Shown: positions 11,335-21,788 of the stretch, piece by piece
Numbering within the stretch: position 1 is the first letter of the stretch
Layout: each line of letters opens with the position of its first letter
Origin: Takakia lepidozioides
Taxonomy: Eukaryota > Streptophyta > Takakiopsida > Takakiales > Takakiaceae
DNA: 64,000 bases
Assembly (NCBI GenBank): GCA_030704615.1
Contig: CM060733.1
Span: 1,054,001 to 1,118,000, forward strand
Direction of reading: 5' to 3'
Notes under the pieces: model-generated
The model's database searches: none
Seen by the model: only the letters and a program-made list of their open reading frames with translations
What the model was told of the DNA's origin: nothing
Position numbers and translations under genes: made by a program

Positions 11335-12251
11335 CCATGGAGATCCGAGACCATAATAGATACGTCTTCTTCTTGGCTGAGCATGCACAACCACCTTCCA
11401 ATTCCCCCCTCTTGTTTTGTCATCGGAGAAGAAAACTTGCTCTATGTCTGAAGGCCGTGAAAAAAGCTCATCGGAGGGACGATGAGTAGGGTTGAGCCTA
11501 TCTGCATTGACGTGCATGAAACCACAATCATCTTGCACTAGTGTTGCGGAGGGCCCCACAAGATGTGGCTGGAACCACCTTCCCTTGAAGAGAAGAGGCC
11601 GATACCTTGTATACTGAAGTTGGAGTATGCTCTCAATCTCTCCAATGTACTCAAGTTTTCTCATAGCAGGTCGTGTATCTCCCTTGCCCCACACAGAGTC
11701 TTGCCAATATGTGGCACACAAGCCAGAATCAAAGGTTGTTTTGTGCTTCATGTCAAGAGCACGAATGCAAAAATGACGACCGTGAACCCAAACCGACATA
11801 TATGAAGTCGCGAATTGAGAGGGGCCCCTTGCAATGTCTTGCACCAAATCTGAAACCACATCTCCTTGAGCAACGGCGTATAAACTGAAGTCCGAAGCCA
11901 CTGTTGGAATGAACTTAGAGGCTGCAATTCCATGGGCAAATTTTGTGACGGAACATTCCGGTGGCCCGCTCCTCGTCGTGGGCGTCTAGTAACCGGCCTT
12001 GGATGGTTCCGCCTTCATGCAAGCGTCTCCTCCTCTCATTGCTGAACAAGATTATTCTGTCTTGCCTCCCAATCATGTATGGATGGGGTGTTCTTCAGTA
12101 TGAAGTCATGCGCTTGCTCAATCACCAAGGTCGGCAATTTTACCCTCTTCAATTTTTTGGGCAAAACGATGTCATTGGTTTGTGCATCCTCCTCTTCCTT
12201 CCACATCCGAGGGGCTTCCTTATCCACCCCTGCCATGTACTCCGTGTCCAA
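11335..12251 (-). pseudogene. CACTA transposon protein, DUF4216 region
   Basis: An exon-like stretch at 12251-12036 reads NDIVLPKKLKRVKLPTLVI then EQAHDFILKNTPSI. The ORF from 11901 reads FSLYAVAQGD, WVHGRHFCIRALD, TTFDSGLCATYW, YIGEIESILQLQY, LLFKGRWFQP, DDCGFMHVN, SDIEQVFFSDDK and GNWKVVVHAQPRRRRIYY. The second half is the DUF4216 pattern (W-F ... G ... VN ... EQVFY ... W-VV) found after DUF4218 in plant CACTA elements. The ORF runs on into the subterminal repeats, so its end is not the natural one. Frames change between the pieces, and whether these are introns or mutations is not resolved. Confidence 0.8.
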
Positions 12252-12544
12252 GGGAAAAAGGTACCACGCAAGGTATAAGCGTCATTCCCCCTCGCATGAA
12301 GATTACTTTCTTTAATCTTCTCAATGTATGTAAAGTGTATTTCACAAAGTTTAGGGTTTAGAGAGTAGTACTCATGCAAGATCTGATTGTGGTTTTGGAA
12401 GGAGTGAGTGAGGAGTGGAAGGAGCGACGTTCGGTTTTGACCATTCACACCCAAATGAGGGAGAGGCTGCATAAAATGAAAGGCATAAGGGTGTTGTATT
12501 ATGTGTGCTAATGGGATGATTACGGGGGCGTGAGGTATTTCATC

Positions 12545-14626
12545 CTAGAAAATGCATTACTTTCCGATCATCCCGCGATTGAGGACACAATACCGAAGCC
12601 CCGAATTGGCCAGACTCATGAGATGACACGCCTCGCATCGGAGCCCCCTGGAAAAGGTGTGCGGGCCACAAGATTCACAAGCATGGAGGCATATTGAAGA
12701 GATGCGGCCTTTTCCCTTGGAGGACCCACGACATGTCCACCTCGGCTTCTCCTCGGATGGGGTCAACCCATTCTCTGTCTAGTCATGTAGTCATTCCACT
12801 TGGCCGGTGACCACGGTGAATTACAACATCCCTCCGTATTTTTCAATTAAAAAAGACCATATCATGTTGGCTGCCATTGTGTCAGGTGAGTGTACTCATT
12901 TCATGTTTATTATTGCCTTAGACTTTACATTAAACTTCTGATTCTGACGCAATTCGGATGCAAGATTGATTAGTGACATAATCATGGAGTAAGACGTGTA
13001 ATTCATTTTGTAGTATAATTTGCATATTGGTGGAGCATTGAAACAATGGTGTGAATGTCTCATAGGGAAAAAACAAGTGGCAAACATGGACACGTACTTG
13101 CGACCTCTTGTTGATGAACTTAAGGAGCTATGGAGGGGGGTCCCGGCATTGGATGCTTCACTTGACCCTATGGCCGGACAATCTTTTCAGATGAGAGACA
13201 TCTTGCTTTGGACAATGCATGATTATCCAGGTATATTATATTCCCCATGAACAACCCACGTACATTCACTTGTCAATGTCAGATAATATCGATGAGGATT
13301 GGGATTGATTGAAGTAGCGACGATAGTCTTGTGCACCGTAGTGGGGTAGATGACATTATGGGCCATGCACATGACAACTTTTTGTTTTTGTTAATATGGC
13401 AGGATGTGTAGTACAGGACTAATTGTTTGCTCGCGGCTAAGCACCAAAGGGTACCATGCATGCTTGCATTGTGACGATGATCTTGATGCACATAGCTCCC
13501 GTCATCTTCACAAGATGATGTATCCCAACTACCGCAAATTTCTTCCTATGAGCCATCGATGGAGAAGAAGAGAGAAACACTTGTTTGATGGCAAAGAGGA
13601 AGTACGTCCCCCCCCCCCCCATGACACAGTCCGGGCAGTTTTGGGAGGACCAATGGAAGGAAGCCCATGCGGGCACGGACGGTGAAGTGGACGTGCCCGA
13701 CATGAAATGACTTTCAATCTTCTACGAGTTGTCATATTGGGCGGTACATATTCCACGAAAACACCGTCAATATCCCTATGCATGCATGTGATATTGCACA
13801 TTTGGTATGCGTTGCATTGTCACTTTCACATAAAAAAAAATTGTGTAAGTCTTTGTGGGTGGGGATATATGTCGGACCTGAAGATTCGCCATCTTCTAGA
13901 TCCCATGCATATTGAGAAGAATGTATGCTCGTCCTTTTTTCGGGTTCTTCATAACACGCTGGCAAAAAAGGGAGTGGCTGCAAAATGAGATTCTCTCGGT
14001 GTTAGAAAGGAGCTTGAGGAGCAGGGTCGCATGCGCCATCTATGGGCCAAACAAAATGGTGTGGACCCAAAGGGTGTTGTACAGTGGAAGTATAGGCGCG
14101 CACCTTGGCAATGGACAAAGAAGGAATACAAGAAAGTGATAGCCACCATAAGTGTTGTCCGAACACCAACTGGTTATGGGTCATCCCTCCGTACGAAGTT
14201 CAGCGAGAAGACGGGGTCCATGGTTTAAAGTCTCATGACTACCACAATCTATTGCAAGACATCTTGCCCATTGCAGTACGTGGGACATTGACTCCCGAGG
14301 TTCGTGAGACAATCTTCAAATTGGGAGGCTTGTTCCGGTGGATTTGCTCCAAAGAGTTGGAAGAAGCAGATTTTCCATGCATGAAGAAGGAGGCGGCGGA
14401 GGTAATGTGTATGTTGGAGATGCACCTTCCTCCCTCCTTCTTTGACATCCAAGTGCACTTGGTAGTGCACTTAGTGGAAGATGTTTCGATTGTTGGCGCC
14501 GTTCATTCTCGGTGGATGTACTTCCTTGAGCGTTATATGAAGACTTTGAAATTTGTAAGACAAATGACGCACCCGGAGGGTGGCATGGCGGAGGGGTATA
14601 CATTGCAAGAAGCTATCCGATATCGG
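12545..14626 (+). pseudogene. CACTA Tnp2 transposase core and DUF4218 (inverted segment)
   Basis: The plus strand gives the Tnp2 (Transposase_21) core in order: MHYFPIIPRLR with PELARLMR, RHVHLGFSSDGVNPF, STWPVTTVNYNIPP, then 13020-13230 with YLRPLVDELKELW and ILLWTMHDYPG. A GT donor lies at 13230. Next come CSRLSTKGYHACLHCD with RKFLPMSHRW, then LKIRHLLDPMHIEKNVCSS. DUF4218 follows at 14222-14626: GLKSHDYHNLLQDILPIAVRG, LPPSFFDIQVHLVVHLVE, VHSRWMYFLERYMKTLK and AEGYTLQEAIRY. A TGA replaces the expected Trp after LMR near 12627, and several frameshifts occur. The segment fits exactly between the two minus-strand parts of the same transposase, without overlap. Confidence 0.85.
14617..14626. 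other. Inversion breakpoint at a 10-bp palindrome
   Basis: CCGATATCGG is the junction between plus-strand DUF4218 (ending EAIRY) and minus-strand Tnp2 N-terminus (ending CPKCKKDRYR in the frameshifted reading). Both coding strands use the same palindrome. Confidence 0.6.
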
Positions 14627-15227
14627 TCTTTCTTGCACTTTGGGCACTGATGAGATGCGAATCTTCTCCGTAGTATAGGGTTTTATCACATGGACATGCA
14701 TGAAAAATCTTATAGCCCATCCTCACAGAGTCCAAGACTTCGCGCGCCTCTTTCCGCAACCGTGGCATCTTGGGTTTCAAGTGTGGAGCAAGGATATAGT
14801 CTGCAATAGTTCGCATTATGGCAGACATCCCAACATTACTTATGCCAAATCGAATTTGAAGATTGAGCAAAAGTAAGATTATTGAAAGTCGACTCACTTT
14901 CGCCCCTTCGTACAAGGGAGTTCTCGCCTCCCTCTCCATGTCATTTGAGGGGGTCATTTCAGGATCATCGATTGGCCGGGTTCCCTCTTCATGGGATGCA
15001 TCAGCGCCCACATGATGCATTAAGAGATCCTCCATGGCTTGCACATCCTCCTGGTTAATTCCATGCTCATTATTGTTGTCACTGTCATCGTCATCATCGT
15101 CCGGTACCATGGGGGTGGCGTCTTGCCCACGGCTCCCGCCTGATGTACTTGGGTTGTTTTCGGATGGGGTGCCAAGAGAAAGGACCGGGAAGGGATGGAC
15201 AAAGTCCTGATACAAACAAATGAACAT
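14617..15227 (-). pseudogene. CACTA Tnp2 transposase, N-terminal part
   Basis: Minus-strand reading: an acidic region (PDDDDDDSDNNNE), then EDVQAMEDLL, PLYEGAKVSRLSIILLLLN, FGISNVGMSAIMRTIADYIL, MPRLRKEAREVLDSVRMGYK and ACPCDKTLYYGEDSHL. This is the standard start of plant Tnp2 proteins (PLY-G-x3-S-L, then C-x3-C-x-L). In a shifted frame it continues QCPKCKKDRYR, the Cys pair that normally follows, and stops at the palindrome where the inverted core begins. The start codon is uncertain. Confidence 0.85.
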
Positions 15228-15639
15228 AGGGACAAATATTATAATGTGTCATTGCAACCATACACTTCATTATAAGCGAAATGCAAACAACAACCTTCAA
15301 TGTGTGCGTGCATCAAATATGTCATTCAATAATTACATGTATGTGCGCAACGTACACGCATGCAAAGTTTCAAACCCAAACAAAATCATTTGCCCCCCCC
15401 CCCCCCCCCCCCAATGACGCATTCACCCTATCAACCAATTTTTGTTTATTAATGTGAAAGAAAATCCTCTCATGTCATTGTACCCAACAAACGGATGTGG
15501 CTCAAGCTTCATTTTTCCCTACATGTGCTTAAATATGTGTGCAACACTTGTACAAAGATCCAGCAGGGAAAAAAAAAAAAAAAAAAAAAAAAACACATTT
15601 GCCTCCCCAATGACGCACTCACCCTTGCACCAATTTTGA

Positions 15640-16010
15640 GTTAAATCGAATTTAAAATAATTTAAAATAAATATTTGCATATATGATTGTGGTTTTGAGG
15701 GGCGTAATGATTTTATTTTTAGCTCTATTTTGTTCAGTGACATCGGGCTTTGCACCACTACATCCATGCAAAACATTGGACAAAAATTAAAATGGAAAAA
15801 AAATAAGTGTGTTTCTAGGGTTACTTTTGCATAACTCTCTATAAAGAATGCATGAAGTTGAAGATAACTCAACTTTGGAGTGTAAATGAGAGAACAAAAT
15901 CTGGTTATGGGTCCAAATGACTTTTGTTTATTCCCAAATTTTGCACGCACATTGCATTTGCTATCATTAAGCTTATGGCTTAAAAATGGAATAAAAAAAA
16001 AAATCATCTC
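15640..16010 (-). repeat. Dispersed repeat, copy 2 (inverted relative to 3575-4020)
   Basis: Shares, on the opposite strand, the phrases of 3575-4020 (AACTTTGGAGTGTAAA, GGTTATGGGTCCAAATGA, TCCCAAATTTTGCA). Immediately to its left are a poly-C run (about 15394-15412) and a poly-A run of about 25 (15568-15592), common at insertion ends. It lies inside the CACTA limits, so it is probably a later insertion. Confidence 0.75.
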
Positions 16011-16221
16011 CAGGCGAAACGTAATTTTCCGTCTCTATGACACGTAGCTGCGTTCAACACTAGAATGACCCATTGAATCAACTTAGTTCAAGCTCATATT
16101 TGGTCCACATGTGCATAAGTATGTTTAGATCACATCTGCAAAGTTGCAACCCACACGAGCAACAATTTTTTTTAACATCAATCGATTAATTGGATGTATA
16201 CAAAGTACATCATGAGAATAT

Positions 16222-17187
16222 CTACAATGCCCCTCTACGCGATCCCTGTCTCAAAGGAACCCTATTTCTATCATACACATCCCACTCACGCTGTAATCGG
16301 AGGTCCCAATCATCCCGGGAAAACTCGTATGATGCAAATAGTTTGCTGCCAGCCCTAATAGTCCTACTAGCACATGTCATCACAAACATGTGCATCCCCT
16401 CACAGTATACTGACGTATGACCACAAAAGCTCTCATGCCCATCGCTTCGCTCGTCCCATACTACATTGGTTCTCCTAGGATGACCAAAAGAACTATTGAC
16501 CAGCAACATTGCCAAAGATGTCGAGGTCACCATCACAAAATCTGATCTCAATGGGAGACAACCCCCGTCTACGTACATCCTGTCCGTTGACACACAAAAT
16601 GTAGGGTAGGATGTATGGGGCTCCGAGGCATAATGTTCGGAACTCCGCGGAGGTGTAGTATGGACCGTAGTAGTTCTCCGAGGATGAACCACAATATCAT
16701 TGACCATAAATAAACCCCGATCCATAGCAGGGTCTGTAGCGTCTCTCACAACATACCGTCTCCCCCAATACTCGAACTCCACATTTTCTCGGATGGGGGT
16801 GGGAGGGTCGAGATGATTCACCCAACAATGAGGCTGGACGGTCCTCAGTAATATAGTCTTATGCGCTTCCCATCGGGGGTGAGGATCCGGCTCAGGCCAC
16901 CCAAGCCGAAGGGGAGGAAACCTAGGGCGAAGCCGACCCCTCCTAGGGGTTCAGGGGACACATGCACGTGGAGGTGGAGGTGGAGGTGGTACTGCTGGCG
17001 GAGGAGATGAAAGTGGAGGTGGTTGAGGATGTAATGTCGGAGGTGCAGCCGGGGGTACAACGTCCGGATCAAGTACTACCGGAGGTGGATCAGGCAAAGA
17101 AACAGACCGGGGGGGGAGGCCATAATCAAGGGGACCGCCTGAGGAAACTGGAGGGGGGGGGGGGGGGGGGGGGGGGCTACTCGTCAC
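16222..17187 (-). pseudogene. Proline-rich SET-domain-like protein
   Basis: One frame from 17187 to 16222, broken by TGA at 16951-16953. The N-terminus is a long Pro-rich tract. After the TGA the frame continues RLRPRFPPLRLGWPEPD and WGRRYVVRDA, then DRGLFMVNDI, STDRMYVDGG, LLVNSSFGHPRRTNVVW and MTCASRTIRAGSKLFASYEF. The order (G-L-F-x3-D-I, then V-D-G, then N-S with a following R-T-N-V, then R-x-I-x-A-G-x-x-L-x-x-S-Y) matches the SET domain fold of lysine methyltransferases. The usual NHS is NSS and the G of the SYG motif is changed. It lies within the CACTA limits and may be cargo of the element or an independent insertion. A poly-G run near 17155-17176 encodes part of the Pro tract. Confidence 0.55.
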
Positions 17188-17189
17188 CG

Positions 17190-17892
17190 GCCATAACGCC
17201 TACGATACCCCTCGACCCTACGCATCTCATCTATGTGCTGCTGGGGGAACCAACTGGTCACATCGGGCACATGCTCTGGCACAAATTCTGCAAGTATACC
17301 GGCGCGAAATGCCTCCTGTGCAATGTGATTGCGAGCTTGGCCATCAAATCATGGCTGCAATGTGCGTAGTGAACGACGCATCAATACTTATGTCATAATT
17401 TTGATTCATGTATGCTTACCGATCATACTATATTATTAGATAAACCTAAATGTACCTTAAATGAATGTTAATGAGAGGGGTGGGAAAAACACTCACCTTT
17501 GTCGCATCCGCAATCTTGTTCTTCTTGTAATGTTTTTCGACAACATGCAGTCGCCGCCTCGGTGGTCTGGTGCCGCCCGGCGGTATCCGTTCCCAACATT
17601 TAGTGCACCAACACTCAATCCTGTTGGGGGGGTCAAAGGTGGACGTGGTTGGACGGGGTGGCCTGCAAGGGGGCAACCCGCGGCACGCCCGACTCGATCC
17701 CGGAGTGTCAACATCCTCCGCATCACCTGAAACTTGGCCCCGGTCCCTTCTACGATTGTGCCCGGCAGCCTGTATTGGATCAGGTGCAATGGGTGGCTCC
17801 TCGCCATGAAAAACGGTCGCTCTAGGGCCACAATCGATATGTGGTACTACCTCCCCATCCACAAGGGAGACGGGTCGATGTTTCCTCACCAT
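17190..17892 (-). pseudogene. Transposon-associated N-terminal ORFs
   Basis: 17892-17446 (minus) reads RPVSLVDGEVVPHIDCGPRA, then ECWCTKCWERIPPGGTRPPR, then HYKKNKIADATK directly before a GTGAGTG donor at about 17492. A second stretch near 17350-17200 reads HIAQEAFRAGILAEFVPEHV and FPQQHIDEMRRVEGYRRRYG before a stop. A Cys-x2-Cys with basic residues ahead of the transposase resembles the N-terminal zinc-binding region of plant transposon proteins. The exact family is not recognised. Confidence 0.45.
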
Positions 17893-18299
17893 CGCATCCT
17901 AATTAACACACACCACCAACATTTTTATTTCTCAAAAACCGTTGGCAAAAAAACCCTATGCCTCAGCCTCGGAGCTTTCAAAATTGGTAACCAAAGGCGG
18001 AGCATCCCTATGGTGCTAGAGCCCAAGACAGTAAATCCTTCCTCTCGTTCTATCTTCAGGATGCCCACACCATGGAAAAATTTGTTGAGACCCAGCGCTT
18101 TGCGATTGTCAGATTGAACCACATTTTGGGTATGTGAATCCTAATTACACCGTTTATCCTTTTAACCCCAAGACCCACAACCAAAACCGCCAATCCAAAA
18201 CCTAGCACCATAAAGAAAAGCAAACACCCTAACCCAGTACCATATGAAAAAAAAAAAAAAAAAAAAAAACTAAGAAACCCAAAAGGCCCTAAACCCAGA

Positions 18300-18560
18300 A
18301 ATGTCGGCCGTCGCCTCTTGCGACACCCTCGCGTCGCATTTGACGACGAGTTTTTTTTCAATTTTTTACCTGGGGGTCGCAACCCGCAACGGCAAGCCGT
18401 CGCGGGGGGCGACGTGTTTTTTTTTATTTATGGGGCCAGGGGTCGCAAGCAACGATGGCCGGTCGTCGCAAATATTATTTTTAAATTTCAAAAAAAAGGC
18501 GGGGCGCAGACGTGCGACGGCCGGGCATAGCACGTAGGCGCCGCGCCTTTTTTTTTCCCT
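18300..18560. repeat. GC-rich GCGACG block, probable right CACTA subterminal region
   Basis: Contains TGTCGGCCGTCGCC, TTGCGACACC, CGCGTCGCA, GCCGTCGCGGGGGGCGACG and GTGCGACGGCCGGGC, the same motif type as at 10979-11260. Poly-A (about 18248-18269) and poly-T tracts flank it. Confidence 0.6.
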
Positions 18561-18994
18561 AAGTGCTTAAAGCATCTCTTTCCCCTTCCGTTTTCGTTTG
18601 TTCTTTGGGAGAGAGGTAGTTCAGAGTGGGGTTTAGGGTGCAGGAGAAACGCACCTGCTGCTGAGCCCGAGGTGGTCGCAGGGCCCCAGGGAGTTTGCCC
18701 CAACGCCGCTCTAACGCCCAAAGTAAGCACCGCCTCCTCCCTCACTTTCTCTCTTGCTTTCTTGCCCTAAGCACGGGCTGATGTCTCTCTCTCTTGTGTG
18801 GTAAGAACGCCGCACAGAGGCGCGACCTAAACGAGCTGAAGAGAGAGAGAGTCGTGGTGAGTGGGGGAGAGACGCCCTGCAGCGGCGGGGACCCGCGCCA
18901 GCTCGCCGCAGCAGCTCGCCGCAGCAGCTCGCCGCGCCAGCTCGCTTCAAGCACCAGCCGCAGCAGCAACCGCAGCAGCAGAGGTACGTCAGGG
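18561..18994. other. No gene recognised; short CAG-rich tandem repeats
   Basis: A 15-bp unit around GCAGCTCGCCGCA repeats about three times at 18898-18945, and CAGCAGCAACCGCAGCAG follows. The ORFs here are low-complexity translations. Confidence 0.4.
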
Positions 18995-19440
18995 AAATTG
19001 CACTCTCTCTTTCCTCTTTGCTTCTGTTTACTGTTCAAAGGTAGTATTCTTGCCCTGAGTTTAAATTTTGGTCTGGTGCCAAGAGTGGGATAGACCCTTG
19101 AGCGCATCCATGATGTCCTCCCCCATGTCACAGATTGGAAACAGGTTTAGGGAAGTTTTCTTCCTAACTTCATTTTCATCAGACAATTTTCTGGTAACAG
19201 ACATGGCTTTGGACACTACACTCTCTAAGTCAGGTTTATCCAGCAAGGTCAAGACTTGTAGGTCCTGATTCAGATCCTTGAGAATCTCTTCTACTCTCTT
19301 CTCCCAAGGCTTACCCTGTTTGACAGGGCGGTCCTGTTTCCAAGATATAGAGTCGATTAACTTAAAATATCTGGTGTTGGACATATGTTGCAGCTGAACC
19401 CACCATCTGACCTTGAATTTATCTCGTCGAGAGCTTAAAA
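18995..19440 (-). repeat. LINE 3'-end fragment, copy A
   Basis: The minus-strand translation includes KLSDENEVRKKTSLNLFPI, DMGEDIMDALKGL and, further 3', a decayed tail. It corresponds to about the right-hand 450 bp of copy C, truncated at its left end. Confidence 0.75.
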
Positions 19441-19555
19441 GAGAGCAGCACAGAAGAGAGGGAGAGAGAGGGAGAGGGAGAGATGGACATAGAGAGGGAG
19501 TGAGAGGGAGACATTAGGGGGCAACAAAGAAAAGAAAAGAAGGCAGCTGCTCAGT

Positions 19556-20395
19556 CACTCCCCCCTCCCCCACATTTTTTTTTTTTCTTTGTTGTCCCCT
19601 CTCTTGGGGAAACAAAAGGGACATATTCTACCTCTGTCAGGGGCTGACGTTGGTAGTAAGACTTACCTTCACATATAGAATTAATCCAGGTTTTCTAGAT
19701 ATCCTCTACAAATCTCTTCACACAAGCATCAATTTGTTGTGTGCGAATTGCCCAAAAACTAGGCCTCAGAAGCGGCTGGGCTTTTGGCTCAGCCTCAACT
19801 TTTTCAAAGTTAGTAAACAGAGGTACATGCATAATTCCCTTGATAGATTTGAAGAGAGCATCTCTTTGGTGAGAGAACCCCGGACAGTGTATCAGAAAAT
19901 GAATAATGTCTTCAGGTTACCCACACAACGGGCAATTGCACTCTCCCGATCCTCTCTTCTTCTGTTTGCTTATCAAAGGAAGGCTTCCTGCCCCGAGTTT
20001 AAATTTCAGTCTAGTGCCGAGAGTGGGTAGACCCTTGAGGTCATCCAAGATGTCCTCCCCCATGTCATAGACTGGAAACAAGTTCAGGGAAGTTTTCTGC
20101 CTAACTTCATTTTCATTAGACAATCTCATGGCAACATACATGGTTGGACACTACAGCCTCTAAGTCAGATTTATCCAGCAGGGTGAAGACTTGCGGTTCC
20201 AGGTCCAGGTCCTTGAGAATCTCTTCTACTGTCTTGTGTCAGGACTTAGCCTGTTTGATAGGTCGGTGGGCGGTCCTGTTTCCAAGATATAGAGTCGATT
20301 AACTCAGGATATCTGGTGTTGGACATATGTTGCAGCTGAACCCACCATCTGACCTTGAATTTATCTCGTCGGGAGCTTAAAAGAGAGCAGCACAG
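19556..20395 (-). repeat. LINE 3'-end fragment, copy B
   Basis: Minus strand: RLSNENEVRQKTSLNLFP, GEDILDDLKGLPTLGTRL, then ECNCPLCG followed by HFLIHCPGFSHQRDALF. The C-x2-C ... H-x4-C pattern is the zinc finger found after LINE reverse transcriptases. It is followed by a poly-T/poly-C-containing junction. Decayed. Confidence 0.8.
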
Positions 20396-21238
20396 TCACT
20401 CCCCCCCCCCCCCCCCCCCCACATTTTTTTTTTTTTTCTTTGTTGCTCCCTCTCTTGGGGAAACAAAAGGGACAAATCCTACCTCTGTCAGGAGCTGAAG
20501 TTGGTAGTAAGACTTACCTTCACGTATAGAATTAATCCAGGTTTTCCAGATATCCTCTACAAATCACTTCACACAAGCATCAATTTGATGTGTGTGAGAT
20601 GCCCAAAAACTAGGCCTCAGAAGCGGCTGGGCTTTTGGCTCAGCCTCAACTTTTTCAAAGTTAGTAAACAGAGGTACATGCATAATTCCCTTGATAGATT
20701 TGAAGAGAGCATCTCTTTGGTGAGAGAACCCCGGACAGTGTATCAGAAAATGAGTATTGTCTTCAGATTGCCCACACAACGGGCAATTGCACTCTCCCTT
20801 TCCTCTTTGCTTCTGTTTGCTGTTCAAAGGTGGGCTTCCCGCCCTGAGTTTAAATTTCAGTCTAGTGCCGAGAGTGGGTAGACCCTTGAAGTCATCCAAG
20901 ATGTCCTCCCCCATGTCACTGACTGGAAACAAGTTCAGGGAAGTTTTTTGCCTAACTTCATTTTCATCAGACAATCTCATGGCAACAGACATGGTTGGAC
21001 ACTACAGCCTCTAAGTCAGATTTATCCAGCAGGGTGAAGACTTGCGGTTCCAGGTCCAGGTCCTTGAGAATCTCTTCTACTGTCTTGTGCCAAGACTTAG
21101 CTTGTTTGACAGGTCGGTGGGTGGTCCTGTTTCCAAGATATAGAGTCGATTAACTTAGGATATCTGGTGTTGGACATATGCTGCAGCTGACCCTACCATC
21201 TAACCTTAAACTCATCTCGTCAGGAGCTTAAGAGAGAG
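20396..21238 (-). repeat. LINE 3'-end fragment, copy C
   Basis: A direct tandem copy of B, offset about 851 bp, with the best-preserved frame (20992-20564, minus): SVAMRLSDENEVRQKTSL, ECNCPLCGQSEDNTHFLIHC and HQIDACVK. It starts at a poly-C run of about 20 and a poly-T tract. Copies B and C share the same ends, which suggests tandem duplication rather than independent insertion. Confidence 0.8.
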
Positions 21239-21788
21239 GGAGAGAGAGGGAGCGATCAGGATTTTTTATTTTTATTTTTAAAGGTGGGGGGGGGGGGGAT
21301 TGAGCAGCTATTGCTCAGCAGCTGCAGCTGCTCAGTCACTCCCCCCCCCACATTTTATTTTTTTCCTTTATTGCCCCCTTTCTCCCTCTGTCTCCACTTC
21401 CCGCTACACGAGCTAATCACCAAGCTCAGAGGTATAATGGATTCCACATGACCTTATACATGTCCTCTTTTGATTCAAGTGACTGATATGTATTTCCACA
21501 TGGCCGTATACAGGTCTTCCTTTATTCAAGTGGCTGATCTGTATTTTATGGGGAGGAAGTAGGCTTTCCAACCCCTTGTGACAATCTTGTCCGGGGATTT
21601 GGAACTACTTTTGCAGTGGGAGAAACCTTATGAAGGGGTCCGGTACACACTCCCTTACGGGGTGAGTGCATACCACACTCACTCCATAAGGGACTGCCAT
21701 ACCAGGGTCTGGTTGGTGGGTGCCCCCTCTCTCCCTCTGTCTCCCTCCTCGGAATTGGCCGGTTGCATCAGTGTTCTTTTCATGTTTT
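21239..21788. other. GA-rich and homopolymer-rich stretch, no gene
   Basis: GAGAGAGGGAG repeats, a G-run near 21290 and a C-run near 21342, then unremarkable sequence. A short inverted pair (GGTACACACTCCCTTACGGGG, and ACTCACTCCATAAGG nearby) is present near 21640-21690. Confidence 0.35.

Larger units (their letters stand above)
10960..18560 (-). mobile_element. CACTA (En/Spm-like) transposon, internally rearranged
   Basis: The left terminus CACTACAACAAATGGG starts at 10960 and is followed at once by GCGACG-rich subterminal repeats, as in plant CACTA elements. On the minus strand come, from the right, N-terminal accessory ORFs (17.9-16.2 kb), the start of the Tnp2 transposase (15227-14617) and the DUF4216 part (12251-11335). 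The Tnp2 core and DUF4218 (12545-14626) lie on the plus strand, so the middle is inverted. A second GCGACG-rich block at 18300-18560 is taken as the right subterminal region, but no clear TTGTAGTG terminus was found there. The right limit is therefore inferred. All reading frames carry lesions. Confidence 0.7.

Noticed and set aside
10890-11489. Long plus-strand ORFs rich in Arg/Pro/Ala
   Set aside because: They translate the GC-rich GCGACG repeats and run antisense to the DUF4216 reading.
16951-17187. Formin-like or extensin-like gene from the poly-Pro tract
   Set aside because: The tract comes largely from a G-run and leads into the SET-like frame; there is no FH2 domain or signal peptide.
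18711-19131. Ala/Arg-rich ORFs on both strands
   Set aside because: Products of CAG/CGC-rich tandem repeats.
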